DNA of 64,000 nucleotides from Symsagittifera roscoffensis (GCF_963678635.1 NC_087068.1:57521896-57585895); one strand, 5' to 3'. Positions 12,767 through 24,690 are shown, numbered from the stretch's first letter. Translations and numbers: made by a program. The notes: a model not told the origin generated them from the letters alone.

Positions 12767-15614
12767 CTGCAAATCTAAAAATATAGCGCCACATTAAGCC
12801 ACCTTTTGATTTTGCTAAGCGAGTTTCAAGATCTCCAAGAAATCATCAAATAGCTGGAATTTTACAAAAAAAACTATTTGTATTGCAGAACTGCTATCAC
12901 CTGTAGCACATTTAGAGCTCGCCAGTACCTGGCAAGTCATTCGTTTACAGTAGTTATGTGATTTTTATCTGAAGGCGCCATTTTGGTACCCTTTTGCCCT
13001 ACCAACACAACAGGATTAGAGTGCTCAATGAAAATTCAGCGAAAAACTACGAGCTGTAAATGAGTTGTTAAATTTTAACAGTTTATATTTGAATATGTAT
13101 TAGATTATTTAATTAACTTTGTGCTTATTCAGTGCTTCCAATACTCATGAACAATCTAACAAGACTGCTCGTATATCATGGCAAAGCCCTGAATGCTCTG
13201 ACTGCACTTTAAGGTCGATTCAAAAGTTGTTTTTGAAAAATTGACAATCGAAAAAAAGTAAACACGCTAATGGTAGCAGTGAAGGGTGTAATTAGCGTCT
13301 TCTGTCAAAATTATGCGACCAAATGACTTGCCTCAATTCAATTTGGATCTTATTAACCAGCCTCTTACACGGGTTATAAGAACGCAATATAACGCGCGTT
13401 AATTGTCCCAAATTGAGCATAACTTTACAAAAAATGATCACAGGTGAAGCATCTTTAAAAAGTTGGTTAATTAAGAAGTCGAAATTGACTGAACAAAAAA
13501 CCACACCAAGCATAAATATTCCGTTTCCTTCCAAAGTCAGAACAATTATTGTTCCGACCATTGAAAATGGAGAGGAAATAACAATCGTAATGGGTCGAGT
13601 GATATTTCATATTAGAGTCATTTCAGTCGTGATTAGAAAATTTCAAAAAAATTATACCGGTGTCGAGAAAAACTGATTAGAAATTTATGAGGGTTAGTCT
13701 AATTTCGAGCGAGTAACGCGTCTAATACCGAATAACGCTCGTTATATGGAAAAAAAACTATTTTAAAAGACTTTGAGGCTAAAACAAACGATTTCAAAAG
13801 ACTTTGAGGCTTGATTTTAATTTCAAGAAAACTAGTTTTCGACGTTTAATTTAGTGCTTTATTGGCAAAAACGGTTTTCTAAAAAAAATGATATATTGTA
13901 AGAAAAATTTCTTTACATTTTTTTATAATTTCAAATTGTAAATCATTTTTGAACACAAATATTGCCGATTAAAACTAATTCACTAACTTTCTACGCGATC
14001 GTACAGTTTTCTCATCTCATCACGCACTAGAAGCGTCACTATTTTTAAGGAAAAGAAAACTTTTCTTGGAGTGTTTCATGTATATGGTCGGAACGTTCTG
14101 TCCTACTTGCAATACAACCGGCTATCCGTGTTTACCTATAAATCCGCTCGAACGTGTTAAGATCCTTGATTCTGCGTTGATCCTAAATTATCTTTTTAAG
14201 TTGATAAAGATTTTGTTAAGAATTAACTAAAAAAAGAAGAAGGGATCATTTCGAGGATGCGTCACTAAATTCTAAATTTAATATTAAAGGCATGCTGTAG
14301 GTCAAATATTAAACCAAATTTGCACACAGAGACGAAGCAGAGCTTCGCATTACTTGCGATAGAAAAATGAATGACTCTCAATACTTGCAAATAAACAGGC
14401 AAGTCGAAAAAAAACTTTCTTCTCAAAAAAAAAAAAAAATTCAAAAAATCCGGAAATTTGGACGTGAATTACCTGCACATTTTTAAAAAAATTCATAGAG
14501 GAACAAAAAAGCATGAAAACTGAAAAACAAATGATCTAATAAAAATGTTTTTACATTTGTCTTGATTTTGTATTGAATAAAAATTCTTTTCGAGCAGATG
14601 CCAAAAAGTAGGACAATTTAATGTAAAATAAGCATAAATAAAATTAGTAACAAAGCCGACAATTCGGGAACAGACATACGTTGAGCCAAAAAAATGTTTT
14701 TATGGGAAAAACTTCAAAATTCAAAAAAAATCAAGTCTCCTTAAAACACTACAAATTCTCATGAACACTAGAAATCCTCTAAGTCAAAAAATATAGTATG
14801 GCCGAGAACTTTGCAGCCGAATAAAGCAAATAAAAACGAAATAAAACTGATATACTGAACTCAGATTTAAAAATTTCTTCTTCTGATATTAATTTTCTAG
14901 CATTGAATGTAAGGCCACGATTTTTTGAACATGGACTGTGGTTTTCGAACTGTTTATGGCTCGGTTCCGTTAAATGAGTCAACAACCGCTGTGAACAAAA
15001 ATTAGGAGGGTTACAATTAACTAATTAAAGACGGCTACGAGGACATTCTGACGTATTCTCTGCACGAATTGTTTTTGGTTATTCTATTGAACTTATTGAA
15101 ATTTGGTCATTTAAAAAACGAACGTACAATTTCGATGTACGTCCCTCAACATAGTTTCTGATATCGTTTTTGGGTAGTTTTTAATCATTTTTTAATTTGT
15201 GTTTCCACATCTATAAATCTATTCACATGTTACGCGTGAAATCTATTCACATGTTACGCGTGTCATTAAACTGAGGTCAGTGCCCTGTAACCGTCAGCTA
15301 TCCTCTTGAGTTGCTCGTGTCTATTTCTCTATAATATTCAATCGTGAAAAACTAATTTTTTTCTTTTTCGAGGAGGGGGAGGGGGTTGTGACTGGGTTCT
15401 TTCACTGCTCATGAACGCCAACTTACAAAAAAGTGTTGTATTTCGTTCCGAAAAAGATTTCAAATTCATTACAGTTTAAAAAAATTGGCTCAGAATTTTG
15501 TATTAATTGCAGAGCAACCCTCCGAGTTCAAAACATTTTTCTGTCTCGCTCAAAGTTTGTACTTTAATTCTTTAAAACACAATAAGGAGAACGTTTTTAT
15601 TGCAAACAAACTTT
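12767..15614. other. Intergenic between NOL11 and CMSS1
   Basis: No gene supported. A dispersed-repeat motif (GAAGC/GCTTC hairpin, near 14328-14360) and a 27-bp direct repeat (about 15205-15260) are visible. The remaining open frames are short and lack coding character. Confidence 0.5.
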
Positions 15615-16457
15615 TCAAAATATGGCAATTGAATTTTTAGTTTCCACAAAGTTTTTGCGAAACAAACTCACAAACTTCATAAGTTCCGCTTTCGTTTCAG
15701 GTATATCAACAATTCTCTTCAATTTAGAGTTCCTCCAATTAAAATCAACCACAAAGAATTTACAAATCTCCAAAATCAAATATTTTTCCTCCACCAATTT
15801 ACACAACCTAGCTGGCGTTCCAACGCAAATATGAACTTCTTGGCGTTCCAATTCTTTGGCTTGGTCGTCAATCTTCATATGTGACGAAAACATCTTCGAA
15901 ATATGAGCACAACTGTGCGTCTTTGATTTTTTCAACACATTGATCAGTTCAATACATCGCATTGCAGCAGAACATACTATCACCACTTGTGCCATTTTCG
16001 CTTTCGCCGGTCGCAATTTTGGTGTCCAATTTAGACCCACTTCCAAGAATTGTGAAATATTTTCAATACTTTCACGATTTGCAACATTTTTAAAATGAGT
16101 CTGCTGGTTTAGAACAAGCTCTTCGCGTTCAATACTCGACAATTTCTGTTGATCCAAAAAAGTGTCGTGAAATTTGAGAAAATCTCTCGAATCGGCGAAA
16201 GTGGTGCAGTTTACTATTGATTCATCCTCGGTAATTTTCCGCCGTTTGAAATTATGTTTTTTCTTCTTTTTCTTTTTCTTCACACCTTCAACAGTGTTTT
16301 CAATGACGTCATCGTTTTTGGTCATGCTGCTTGTCTGTTGAGTCTTTTCCTTTTTCACAGGCTGCTCATCAATTACAAACTCGATGTCCGCTTCATTGTT
16401 TTCATAGTAGTCGATTTGTGGCTCGAAGCCGAAACTATCCTCTAAACCATCTGCCAT
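15615..16457 (-). CDS. CMSS1: CMSS1, Cms1 ribosomal small subunit homolog
   Basis: Nuclear/nucleolar protein related to yeast Cms1, linked to small ribosomal subunit biogenesis. A single exon of 280 residues from the ATG at 16457, almost the same length as human CMSS1 (279). It shows an acidic N-terminus, a lysine run (KKKKKKKK near residue 65) resembling a nuclear/nucleolar signal, and the helicase-remnant core: VVIVCSAAMRCIELI, then ICVGTPARLCKLV, then FVVDFNWRNSKLKRIVDIPE, all family hallmarks. It lacks the Walker and DEAD motifs of true helicases, as is usual. A splice acceptor (TTTCAG) sits 5 bases before the ATG's TTATC leader, so the mRNA probably begins with a trans-spliced leader or an upstream exon. 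Confidence 0.9.
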   Translation of the reverse strand: MADGLEDSFGFEPQIDYYENNEADIEFVIDEQPVKKEKTQQTSSMTKNDDVIENTVEGVKKKKKKKKHNFKRRKITEDESIVNCTTFADSRDFLKFHDTFLDQQKLSSIEREELVLNQQTHFKNVANRESIENISQFLEVGLNWTPKLRPAKAKMAQVVIVCSAAMRCIELINVLKKSKTHSCAHISKMFSSHMKIDDQAKELERQEVHICVGTPARLCKLVEEKYLILEICKFFVVDFNWRNSKLKRIVDIPETKAELMKFVSLFRKNFVETKNSIAIF

Positions 16458-18536
16458 GATAACTGAAAGTTCAGTCAAATGAAAATTACTATTACTTAAC
16501 GTCACCAAAAATGTCAAGTACTGAAATAAAAATCAAGAACCCGAAGAAAAACAAATTTTCCAAACAATGTTGAAAAAATGTTGAAAATTGAACATTTCCC
16601 AAAAAAAAACATGAAAAATTCCCTTCATTCCCTCACGAAGAAAATGATTCGGCGAGAAAGATCATTGAAACATCTCCGTTCGATTCATTTCATATCAGAA
16701 TTGGCACAGATGTTTTGGCGAAATTCAACTGAATTCCAAAAAATGGGTCAAAATGTCAAACATTTCGCAAGCCCAAAGCTGACTCCTCGTCAAGAAGTTC
16801 TAAACCCAATTTTGCCTTTCTACAGAAATTAAGACACTCCCCACTTTCTTTTATGCATAGAAAACACCTCGTCGATTGAACTCTTTCTCTCAGATTTAGC
16901 AGGGCAGTTGTCAAGCAAAGTGAAAAAGTTGCCAAAATTGTTCAAAATTTCAAAAAATTGGTTATTTTCAAAAGCCATAACTTTCTTGCCACAAAAATTA
17001 GGGCGTAGCCGTTTAAGCAGGGCAGATTCGTACCAACTGTTTATCTATTGCGCCCTCAATCTCAGATTTGGCAGGTAGTTTTCGAAAAAAGTGAAGTTTA
17101 CAAAAACATTCAAAACTTGGGCCTTTTCAAACTTTTTTCTACAGAAACCAGGACATAGAAGATAATGCAGGGGAAATTTCTAACAATTTCATTCGATTGA
17201 TACCTTAATTTCAATTTTTGCAAGGTAGTTTTCGAAAAGATGGAAAACTCCAACAAAACTTTTGAAGGCCGTGGAGAGTGATGTAGAGGAACACACAGAC
17301 GCTAATTGGAGCTTCGCACCACTTGCGATTAATCACAAACATAAAAAAAACATAAGAGGTCGAAAAAATGGAAAATGTTGAAAACAACTAGTTCTACCAA
17401 AAGTTAAATTTTCGTATGACTCGATAGAAGTTCGATCTAGGCTAAAATGGCAGAAATTTGAAAATTAAATTAGCAACAGAACAAAACTTACGAAGAGGAA
17501 ATAAAGCCGGCAATCTGTGCGTAGACATACGTGGAGCAGAAAAAATATGATTTCATAAAAAAAAGATCTTTATAGTTTTAAGTCTCACTTGTGACTAGAG
17601 TGAACAACACTTGCACCTTCGGCTACAAAGGAAGTTGCGTATAGCACAAGCGAAGAAAAATCAGTGATGTGTCAACGAAGCCAACCATCTTTGAGCAGAC
17701 ACCTAATGAGCCGAAAAACAAAATGATTATCAAAAATCTAAAAAGTTTCAAGTCCACCTCCCTGAACCTACAAAAAAAATAACATTTGCAGGTGCATTAA
17801 AACTAGCTTGCCGGATAAACAAAATTTGTGATGTGGCAACTAAGCCGACAAAATTTTAGCAGAATAACGGAAGTCCAACGATTCAATTTTTACCGATTTT
17901 TTTTTTCATATACTGAAAAAACAAGGTCCGGCCGAGATTCAAACCCCAGACCTCAGTGTACATGGGCAACGGCGTTAACTCTAGGCCAAGTGGGAAGGAA
18001 CCTGGATGTTGTGTAGGTTCAGTAAAAAAGCAAGCTGAAAGAAGTTGAAACCTGTAAGAAAAGTTGTTTCATGGAAACAGTATTGCTGCCAATTTCAAGA
18101 CACTTGCTCACGCAAGAGTAATAATACCTGATTTTTTCGAACAGGAATATTTGCCCTCAAAACAACGCAATATAAGTTTATTATGCCATAAACTATAAGC
18201 TGAAACCATTTAATCGGAAAAAAAACTATTTAAAAAAATAAAATTATAAAAACTCAGACTTGGTAAAATAATAAATAACTAACTTTCAAGAATATTAAAA
18301 ACATTTAAAATCACAATAAAATCCATGCTAAACAAAAAAAAACGAAAAAAAAACAGTACCAAATAAAACCAATATCAGTTTTAAAAAAATGGGAAACAAA
18401 CCGACGGAAACTAGGCCGAAAAACACAAATCCGAAAAACAAACATTTATCACGAAAAATATTTGAAAACAAAGTAACACCGGAAACAAACTACACCCATT
18501 TACTACTTAATTGCAGATAGTGTATAAGATAGAGTA
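16458..18536. other. Intergenic, repeat-derived
   Basis: Contains three degenerate units of about 165 bp (starting near 16886, 17050 and 17205) built on a shared AGGTAGTTTTCGAAAA-type core also seen at about 890-1010. A dispersed hairpin motif lies near 17293-17330 and a tRNA-like head at 17928-18003. No gene is supported. Confidence 0.5.
17928..18003 (-). repeat. tRNA-derived SINE head
   Basis: On the minus strand: A box-like TTGGCCTAGAGTTAACGCC and B box GGTTTGAATCTC. Its body, with the GAAGC/GCTTC-type motif, extends leftwards to about 17290. Confidence 0.65.
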
Positions 18537-18898
18537 TAAGATTGGGTATAGAGTCTACAATGTATTAAGACAGGGAATACCGATGGTAAGGTTTCAGTGT
18601 GATAGTAAGAGAAAGAAAAACGAAAATTTTGGTGCGAAAATGTCTAATTTTTTCGCAAAAATCTCGGCGCGCGTTACCCAATTGGGAACAATTAATTGTT
18701 AATTACGTGTAGATTGTAGAATTAAGGTTATGTATTTAGTTTTTTTTTGGTGGATGGTAAGTCAATGGTAAGAGTTTGTTTGGATAAGATTTTGTTTAAT
18801 TTGATCTAATAAAAATTTATTAGATACTTTTACTTTCTATCTATCTGAATCTATTCTGAACCTACAGAGACATCGAAAAAAATTGAATTTTTTTGAGA
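18537..18898 (+). repeat. Left terminal inverted repeat
   Basis: Starts TAAGATTGGGTATAGAGTCT and matches the reverse complement of 32176-32549 along its whole length. The differences are substitutions and one insertion of about 30 bp present only on the right side. Confidence 0.9.
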
Positions 18899-19034
18899 GA
18901 AAAAAAATTAAATTACAAAAAAGTATATAAATCACTGCATTGTATAACAAGTTTACCGCAAAATTTTACATTTTAACATCATAAAACCAATATAATACAA
19001 CATCATCAATAAATTTACTTGACCAGATCAGTTC

Positions 19035-22000
19035 TTATAAGTTCAGTGGTTTTGTATGAATTCCATCAACTTGTACTTGCCTTTTTGGATAAAAATAGCT
19101 TTGTCCTTTCTTTGTTTGTTCATATGTTGCCACCATATGATTTATAGTTCTGAATCCTCTATTTGTAGATGTTAAGTTGATTGCTTCATCGAGCAATCTC
19201 CTGTACTTTGGCATAGGTCCGTCTCCAGAATCTTCGAGAACTCGCTTGTTTAATCCTTTACTGCTAAATTTGAACTTATCGGACTTGTTGTCATAGCAGC
19301 AATATGTCTTGCTACAAACATAGCATTTCTGTACATCTGAATTCTTCTTTAAAAAGTCCCGGCTCCCGCTTATCATGCTTTTTATGCGTACTGCAACACG
19401 TTCGAGGGAAGAAATTCGATTTTGCATCCGCCTTGAAAGAGTCTCTGCAGTCATTTTTCCTCAATTTTTCCCAAGCAGCTCTCTTATCTGGTTTGATACA
19501 GTCGTATAAATTCTCTTCAGCAAGTGCCAAGTAAAGTGAGTCTCTGTCCATCTCCAACTCTTCAAATTTATTTACATCGCAGAATTTGTCAAAGTAGCTA
19601 TAGTAGAGCTCCAACATTCTCAGTTTTGCATTCTGAAGTATGAAAAAACCAACAATGATGGGTTCTCGGTGCTCAATGGTTGATTTCAATAACTCCACCT
19701 CATATAAGTCCTTCTCAACTAAGTTAAGTCTCTTAAACAGTGGTTCATTGATTGCCTTATGGGTTTTTTCATCGTTCAGATATTTTGTGATTGTATGTCT
19801 CGATCTTTCTATGATCTGATATCCATACGAAGAATTACCCAAAAGTTTACATGATCTGAATTACCCTGACAAAGGGTTTTCATCTCCTTCTAGCATCAAC
19901 CACTGTTTGAACAAAAATATTAAAGCATTTCCGAGGAGAAAATTGAATAAATCGGTAAATTTTGGTGCACTGCAATCCAAGTTCCATATAAAAGTTGAAG
20001 AGAGGAGTTATAACTATTCCATTTTCCAGCTTGAAACTAGATATCAGCATTCTCTCAGGATGCTTTAACATTTCGTTCTCGATCGCATAGTTTTTCATGT
20101 AATCTCTAAAATCATCTCTTCCGACCTAAGTATTTTTGAAAATTGGAGGAAAACTCGCAAATTTTGATTTTAGCTCATCTGGAACAACTAAGTCGCACTG
20201 AACGTAGCCAAAAAGAGATCCATCTTTTATTTTTGCTAGAAGTGAGTCTGTAGAAAGAGGTATTTTATAGGGAAAGTGGGTTCTGACGTGATTTTTGATC
20301 TTGTCATCGGTTTTGAAATTTTCCCACCAGTCACACTCCCACATTTCTTCCACTTTGTATCCTTTCTCTTTAATGTATTCTCGTCGATATCATCCATCTC
20401 TCTCTTCTTGTTTCCTCGCTCAATATCCTGTTCTGTTAAGGAGGGACGAGCTTCTTGACAGGAACAGAATTGGTAATAACATCCCATTGCTTCAAACACT
20501 GTCTTACAGTGATCACAATAACCATCCACATTAAAACAGTAGATTTTTTTCTGTTTTCCAGATGTAAAAAAGCTCTCAATTTTACATTCTGGTCTTGATT
20601 CTTGATAAAAAGACATGACCATATTCTCAAAGTTGCGAGTTCGATTATGTCTAGCCTTGAATTTCTGCATTTCAGTGCCAAACTCCCATCTTGTGTACAG
20701 TCCTGTTGGCATATCTTGACACATTGAGAAAGGGTAAAGGTGGCTTGCATCAATTCCAACGATTGATTTACAAACATTTGATGAGTTTCTGATGTATGTT
20801 TCATCAACTACAGCTTTTCGAGTGAAAACAATGGAAGGTCCACCCGTCATGTTTTCTCTTGTTTTTTCACACAAGTCTTTATCACTTTCGCAAAATGGAT
20901 AAAACTTGTAATTTGTGGATTTGTGTAGACAAATGTTTGCTAGATTTGGAAGTGTGCAGCCAAGTTTTAACATATCTATCCTCGTGTTGTGATAAAACTG
21001 AATCATTTTTTGCATTGCCTTCAGGGTTGGAACTACATCTTTGTTGTTGTACCACTTCAAAAAGTCTTTGAACACTGTCATTCCATTTTTCTTCCAAGTC
21101 TCTTGTAAGTAATTGTAATTATCCAAACCAGATGGAGGAACAGTCTTGATTTGAAGCTTTTTCAGTGCCTGTTGTTCGTCAAACCCACTTTTTCTAAGCT
21201 TCTCATAATCAATGAAGTCTTTGTCTAGAGGATTGTTGTTTCTAAGTTTACTGAAAAAGGCTTCATACGGTGGCAATTCAGGAAAGTCAAGTTTGTCTGG
21301 GTTATCAAACCACTCATAGGGAAAGAATCCTTTCGTTTCGCTAGTTTTATAGGCTTTGAGAAAGGAGTCCAAAGTAGGAGTCATCGCGAATTAAATAAGG
21401 AATTAAGTATGATTTGATCAAACTCAAATCATATCTACCGCTGTTAAATCCAAAAACAGGTAAAAAATTTATATATCTCTCCAGATGTTGTTTCAAATCG
21501 ATGAGTTGACTTTCCTGAATTCGCAAGAATTGTGTTGACATATCTGCTTCTTCCGAATCTTCAATGCATTCGTCTTCATACTCGAACTTATTACTTGAAA
21601 AATTTTTACCACGTTCGTTCAGCTGATCAAAGATCTTTTTCATTCTTTCATTGACATCTCTTTCAAAATCTTGAAATTTTGTTCTCATCTCCAACTTACT
21701 TTTTTCAGCTAACAGTTCGAGGTTGGATACAAATTCAATTATCAAGTTCTGTGGATCCTTGTTGTACAAGAAGATGGGATCATCAATCAGATTCGATGAT
21801 ATAGAGACTGAAATGGGGACATGTTTTCCAATCCAGGTTGTAGTTTGTGTTTCTTTTAATTCCTCTGTAGGAACACAAATCGATTCAAAATCGAAAATTG
21901 CTAGATTATTGAAGAGCTTGTTATCTTCAGAAACTGGAAGATTGAATCCCTCTAGCTTTTCAAACAAGGTTTCGCGAAGTTCATACACGTTCTTTGGGTA

Positions 22001-23282
22001 AATATGTCTCACTCGGTCCTTACATCTCAGGAGATGCTGATTGAAGTGGTCTGATTTGTGGAAAAAGGTGTCACAGCTAGGGCATCGAAAGCACTTGAAG
22101 AAACTATCTATATCATTTGTATGAATGATATGATTGTTAAATCTCAATAGCTTAACTGTTTTATCGAATCTTCCGATACTTCTTCGAGCTAGTTCTCCTA
22201 CATATTCTCCTTCTTGGATATCGAAATCGTATATTAAAATGTTTCTTTGCACAATTTCCTCGACAACAGGTAAGTCTTCTACAGAAACTCCACGAAAATT
22301 TTTAGGATCATAACCAGATTTTGATATAAAATCTGTAAAGTATCTGGGAAGGTGAGAGTCGAGATCACTGTGTCCATTCATGTACATTGCCAATGCGCGG
22401 AAAAGACACAAATGATCTTTGTAAGGTTCCTTGTCCTTGTTAGATAAAAGACAGTTAACAGAATGGTTTTTCAGTAGAGGTTCGGGTAAGACAGAGTCTG
22501 GACATCCCATTGGGATGTTTTTCAGCAAAGCAGCAAAAATTGTAAAGTTAGTAATCAACTTGAATCGCCACTTTGTGTTCTGGCGTTCTTGGGTACATTG
22601 CTCCACAGTATCAAATTTTTTCTACTTTTCCTTGGATTGTTATCAAATCCGCTTTCGTACAAAGTAAGTGGGATTTTTCAAACTGAGTATTGTTTTCATG
22701 GGCGTAGAAATATCGATATTCACCAGTCTCAAGGTTTCGAAGTACAAAACCCAGAGCAATGTTGATTCTAGCTGCAGAATCAAGCTAATTGAAGACTTCC
22801 TCTAGTTTCTCGTTGATTATTTTAGTATCTAACTTGGACATTTGAAAGTTAAATACCTTATGTTTCCCATTTTCCATCTCCGTATCCACCAAAAAATGTT
22901 GACAAGCACTAAGTTCCTCCTTCAGCTTTTCACCATCTTCCCCTTCTTCCTCCACAATCATATTCAAGTCCGCTACAGTATCACTGGGTTTCCGTTGTTT
23001 TGCTCCATGTTCTTTTCTCCGATGTTGTTGGAGAGAGTAGTAACTTGGGAACTCTTGTTCACAAGAAGGACAAACTGTCGACTGCTTTGAACTTGGTTGA
23101 GCATGCTTCTTCGCAACATGATAAACCATCTCCTCTTTGCTCTTTGTATAAAAATGACAGTTTGGACACTTACGTTCCTTTTGTTTTTCACATCTTTTTC
23201 GATGTCTCGCATTATCAGCTCTCCTGTATTCCTGACCACATTCCTCACATTTGACTTTCTCGTTTCGGTTAAGGGCAGGCAT
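19035..23282 (-). pseudogene. Protein-primed-type family B DNA polymerase with N-terminal zinc fingers, broken
   Basis: Would replicate the element. Reading leftwards: zinc-finger N-terminus (23282-22785), in-frame stop, continuing frame with ALGFVLRNLETGEYRY (to about 22608), frameshift, exonuclease part (22606-21347) with IFDFES (Exo I) and FNSGRYDL (Exo II), frameshift near 21370, palm/fingers part (21384-20236) with GIDASHLYP (motif A), then smaller blocks at 20353-20126, 20098-19880 and 19842-19312 with GNSSYG (motif B) and DRDS in place of the motif C DTDS, and a C-terminal block 19454-19035. That is about 1,400 codons with one nonsense codon and at least five frame changes, plus a changed catalytic motif. 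The family is widespread in invertebrate Mavericks and adintovirus-like elements. Confidence 0.88.
22785..23282 (-). CDS. Zinc-finger N-terminal region of the polymerase gene, now a separate 165-codon frame
   Basis: Starts at the ATG at 23282 and carries a short N-terminal finger (CEECGQEY ending HRKRC) and two C2H2-like fingers (CPNCHFYTKSKEEMVYHVAKKH and CPSCEQEFPSYYSLQQHRRKEH). An acidic stretch and a C-terminal helix follow. The frame ends in TAG, but coding sequence typical of the polymerase continues in the same frame directly after the stop, so this was the front of a single larger protein. If translated now it would be a free DNA-binding fragment. The CRE array lies 200-360 bp upstream. 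Confidence 0.75.
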   Translation of the reverse strand: MPALNRNEKVKCEECGQEYRRADNARHRKRCEKQKERKCPNCHFYTKSKEEMVYHVAKKHAQPSSKQSTVCPSCEQEFPSYYSLQQHRRKEHGAKQRKPSDTVADLNMIVEEEGEDGEKLKEELSACQHFLVDTEMENGKHKVFNFQMSKLDTKIINEKLEEVFN

Positions 23283-23464
23283 TATCTAAAAACAATTGGG
23301 ACGTTAGAAATGTTCCAAAATTAAAAACTTAAAGTACCAATTGAATGAAAATACTTACTTTTTTCGTTTCGTGAAGTAACGAAATGTAAAATTTGAAGTA
23401 AAATTCAATTGACTGTTTCTGATTGGCAAACAAATTTAAAAATTTTTAACCCAATAAAATAAGT

Positions 23465-23650
23465 GTATTTATACTATCAATGATGCCTACGCAACTATCC
23501 TTTTATGGTAATGACGTCATTCTTTGAATAGAAGTGACGTCACCGCCTACGCAATGTTCCTTTTATGATAATGACGTCATTCTATAAATAGAAGTGACGT
23601 CACCACCCACGCAATTTTCCTTTTATGGTAATGACGTCATTCCTTCGAAA
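23465..23650. promoter_or_regulatory. CRE palindrome array in a divergent promoter
   Basis: Three 60-bp tandem units carry ATGACGTCAT at 23511, 23571 and 23631, and GTGACGTCAC at 23534 and 23594: five perfect CREB/ATF palindromes. A minus-strand TATAAATA (23465-23472) faces the polymerase gene; a plus-strand TATAAATA (about 23583-23590) faces the opposite frames. GCCTACGCA occurs at 23485 and 23545. The region separates the polymerase gene from the plus-strand frames. Confidence 0.8.
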
Positions 23651-23758
23651 GTTCTAGAATTTTCCAGAAAAATTTTCAACCAATCAGAACTAAGCAGTTT
23701 CTAGTCCTAACTTTGGATCCAAAATATTCATTTTTGAAAAATTTCAATTAAAAAACAT

Positions 23759-24346
23759 TTGAACTTTCTCGAATTACTCTACAAGAAAAAAGAAAATATT
23801 CCGTGTGATTTCCTTATTGATCAAATAGATGTAGATTCTTACTTTTTTCATAATTTTTTGGACGTTTATGTTGTCCAAAACAGAGTTCTCCGACTAAGTA
23901 AAGGTCTCTTTAGAGAAACTTACTCAATTAAAGAGTTTACATTTGATCCACATATTGCCTATCAAAGCTATAAACTTACTGCTGAGTTAAACTTGACTAG
24001 AAAAGAAATTTTATTTCTTTTAGAAAACTTGAAGTTAATAAAAAAGTCGTACGATAATATTTCAAAAACTCTTTTCATTCCCTACCCAACTCCCAAATTT
24101 GTCAAAACTCCCAAATTTGTCAAAACTCCCCAGCAAAGTTCTTTATTCCTCCATTTCTTTAAAGTTTTTCAAAGTTCAAAATCTTGCATGATCAGGTTTG
24201 GTATCAGATTTCCAGAGATTTGCTTTGAAAAATTCATCAACTTTGAGTTATCGTCTCAAATCTACATCAAAATCAAAGAACTTGACTATATACTTAAAAA
24301 TCAGCAATTTCTCATTGATTACATTCGAAAAATTCAATTAACTTGA
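23759..24346 (+). CDS. Unknown protein, about 195 codons, start uncertain
   Basis: The frame is open from about 23738 to a TGA at 24344. It has no ATG near its start; the first candidate initiator is a TTG at 23759, so the true start may be spliced, non-ATG or lost. The product is lysine- and leucine-rich, mostly helical, with a duplicated KFVKTP motif near the middle encoded by a perfect 18-bp direct repeat (about 24093-24128). No domain is recognised. It is the first frame downstream of the CRE array on the plus strand, and its stop overlaps the ATG of a small hydrophobic frame. It may be a structural or accessory protein of the element; this is inference. Confidence 0.45.
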   Translation: MNFLELLYKKKENIPCDFLIDQIDVDSYFFHNFLDVYVVQNRVLRLSKGLFRETYSIKEFTFDPHIAYQSYKLTAELNLTRKEILFLLENLKLIKKSYDNISKTLFIPYPTPKFVKTPKFVKTPQQSSLFLHFFKVFQSSKSCMIRFGIRFPEICFEKFINFELSSQIYIKIKELDYILKNQQFLIDYIRKIQLT

Positions 24347-24495
24347 TGAGAAGACTTGCAGAGATGTTACTTTTATTAATTTTCCTTCTTTTGTTACTTT
24401 ATCGGCAATATTTCTTACTTTTACTTCAAATAACTTTTGGTCATTTCTTTTTGCAATTGCTTTTGTGTATATTTTTACTTATTTGGAAGACTTAA
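24346..24495 (+). CDS. Small hydrophobic protein, 49 residues
   Basis: The ATG shares its A with the TGA of the preceding frame (TGATG). The peptide begins MRRLAEM and then has two leucine/phenylalanine-rich segments (roughly residues 7-18 and 21-46) that could span a membrane once or twice, ending IWKT. It resembles small viral membrane proteins in size and composition only; no family is recognised. The stop-start overlap would allow termination-reinitiation from the same mRNA. Such a short frame could occur by chance in T-rich DNA. Confidence 0.35.
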   Translation: MRRLAEMLLLLIFLLLLLYRQYFLLLLQITFGHFFLQLLLCIFLLIWKT

Positions 24496-24510
24496 GTCCT
24501 TAAGAGTTTC

Positions 24511-24690
24511 CTCTGATTGGATACGACAAATTGAACAAAATGAACATTTTTGTGATTGGAAACGACAATGTGTAAAATGGAGCTTTGTTTCCTATTGGAC
24601 ACGAGTTTTCTATAAGAATTCCATAAAAGGAAACTGAAATGTGATTGGACACAGCTACAATCCAAATAAGGAAAATCCATTCTGATAGGT
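24511..24690. promoter_or_regulatory. Repeated ATTGG (inverted CCAAT) elements
   Basis: TGATTGG or TATTGG occurs at 24514, 24553, 24592 and 24642, each followed by a similar A-ACGA-like tail (ATTGGATACGA, ATTGGAAACGA, ATTGGACACGA). These are NF-Y-type CCAAT boxes in inverted orientation, spaced about 40-50 bp, upstream of the frame at 24879. Confidence 0.55.
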
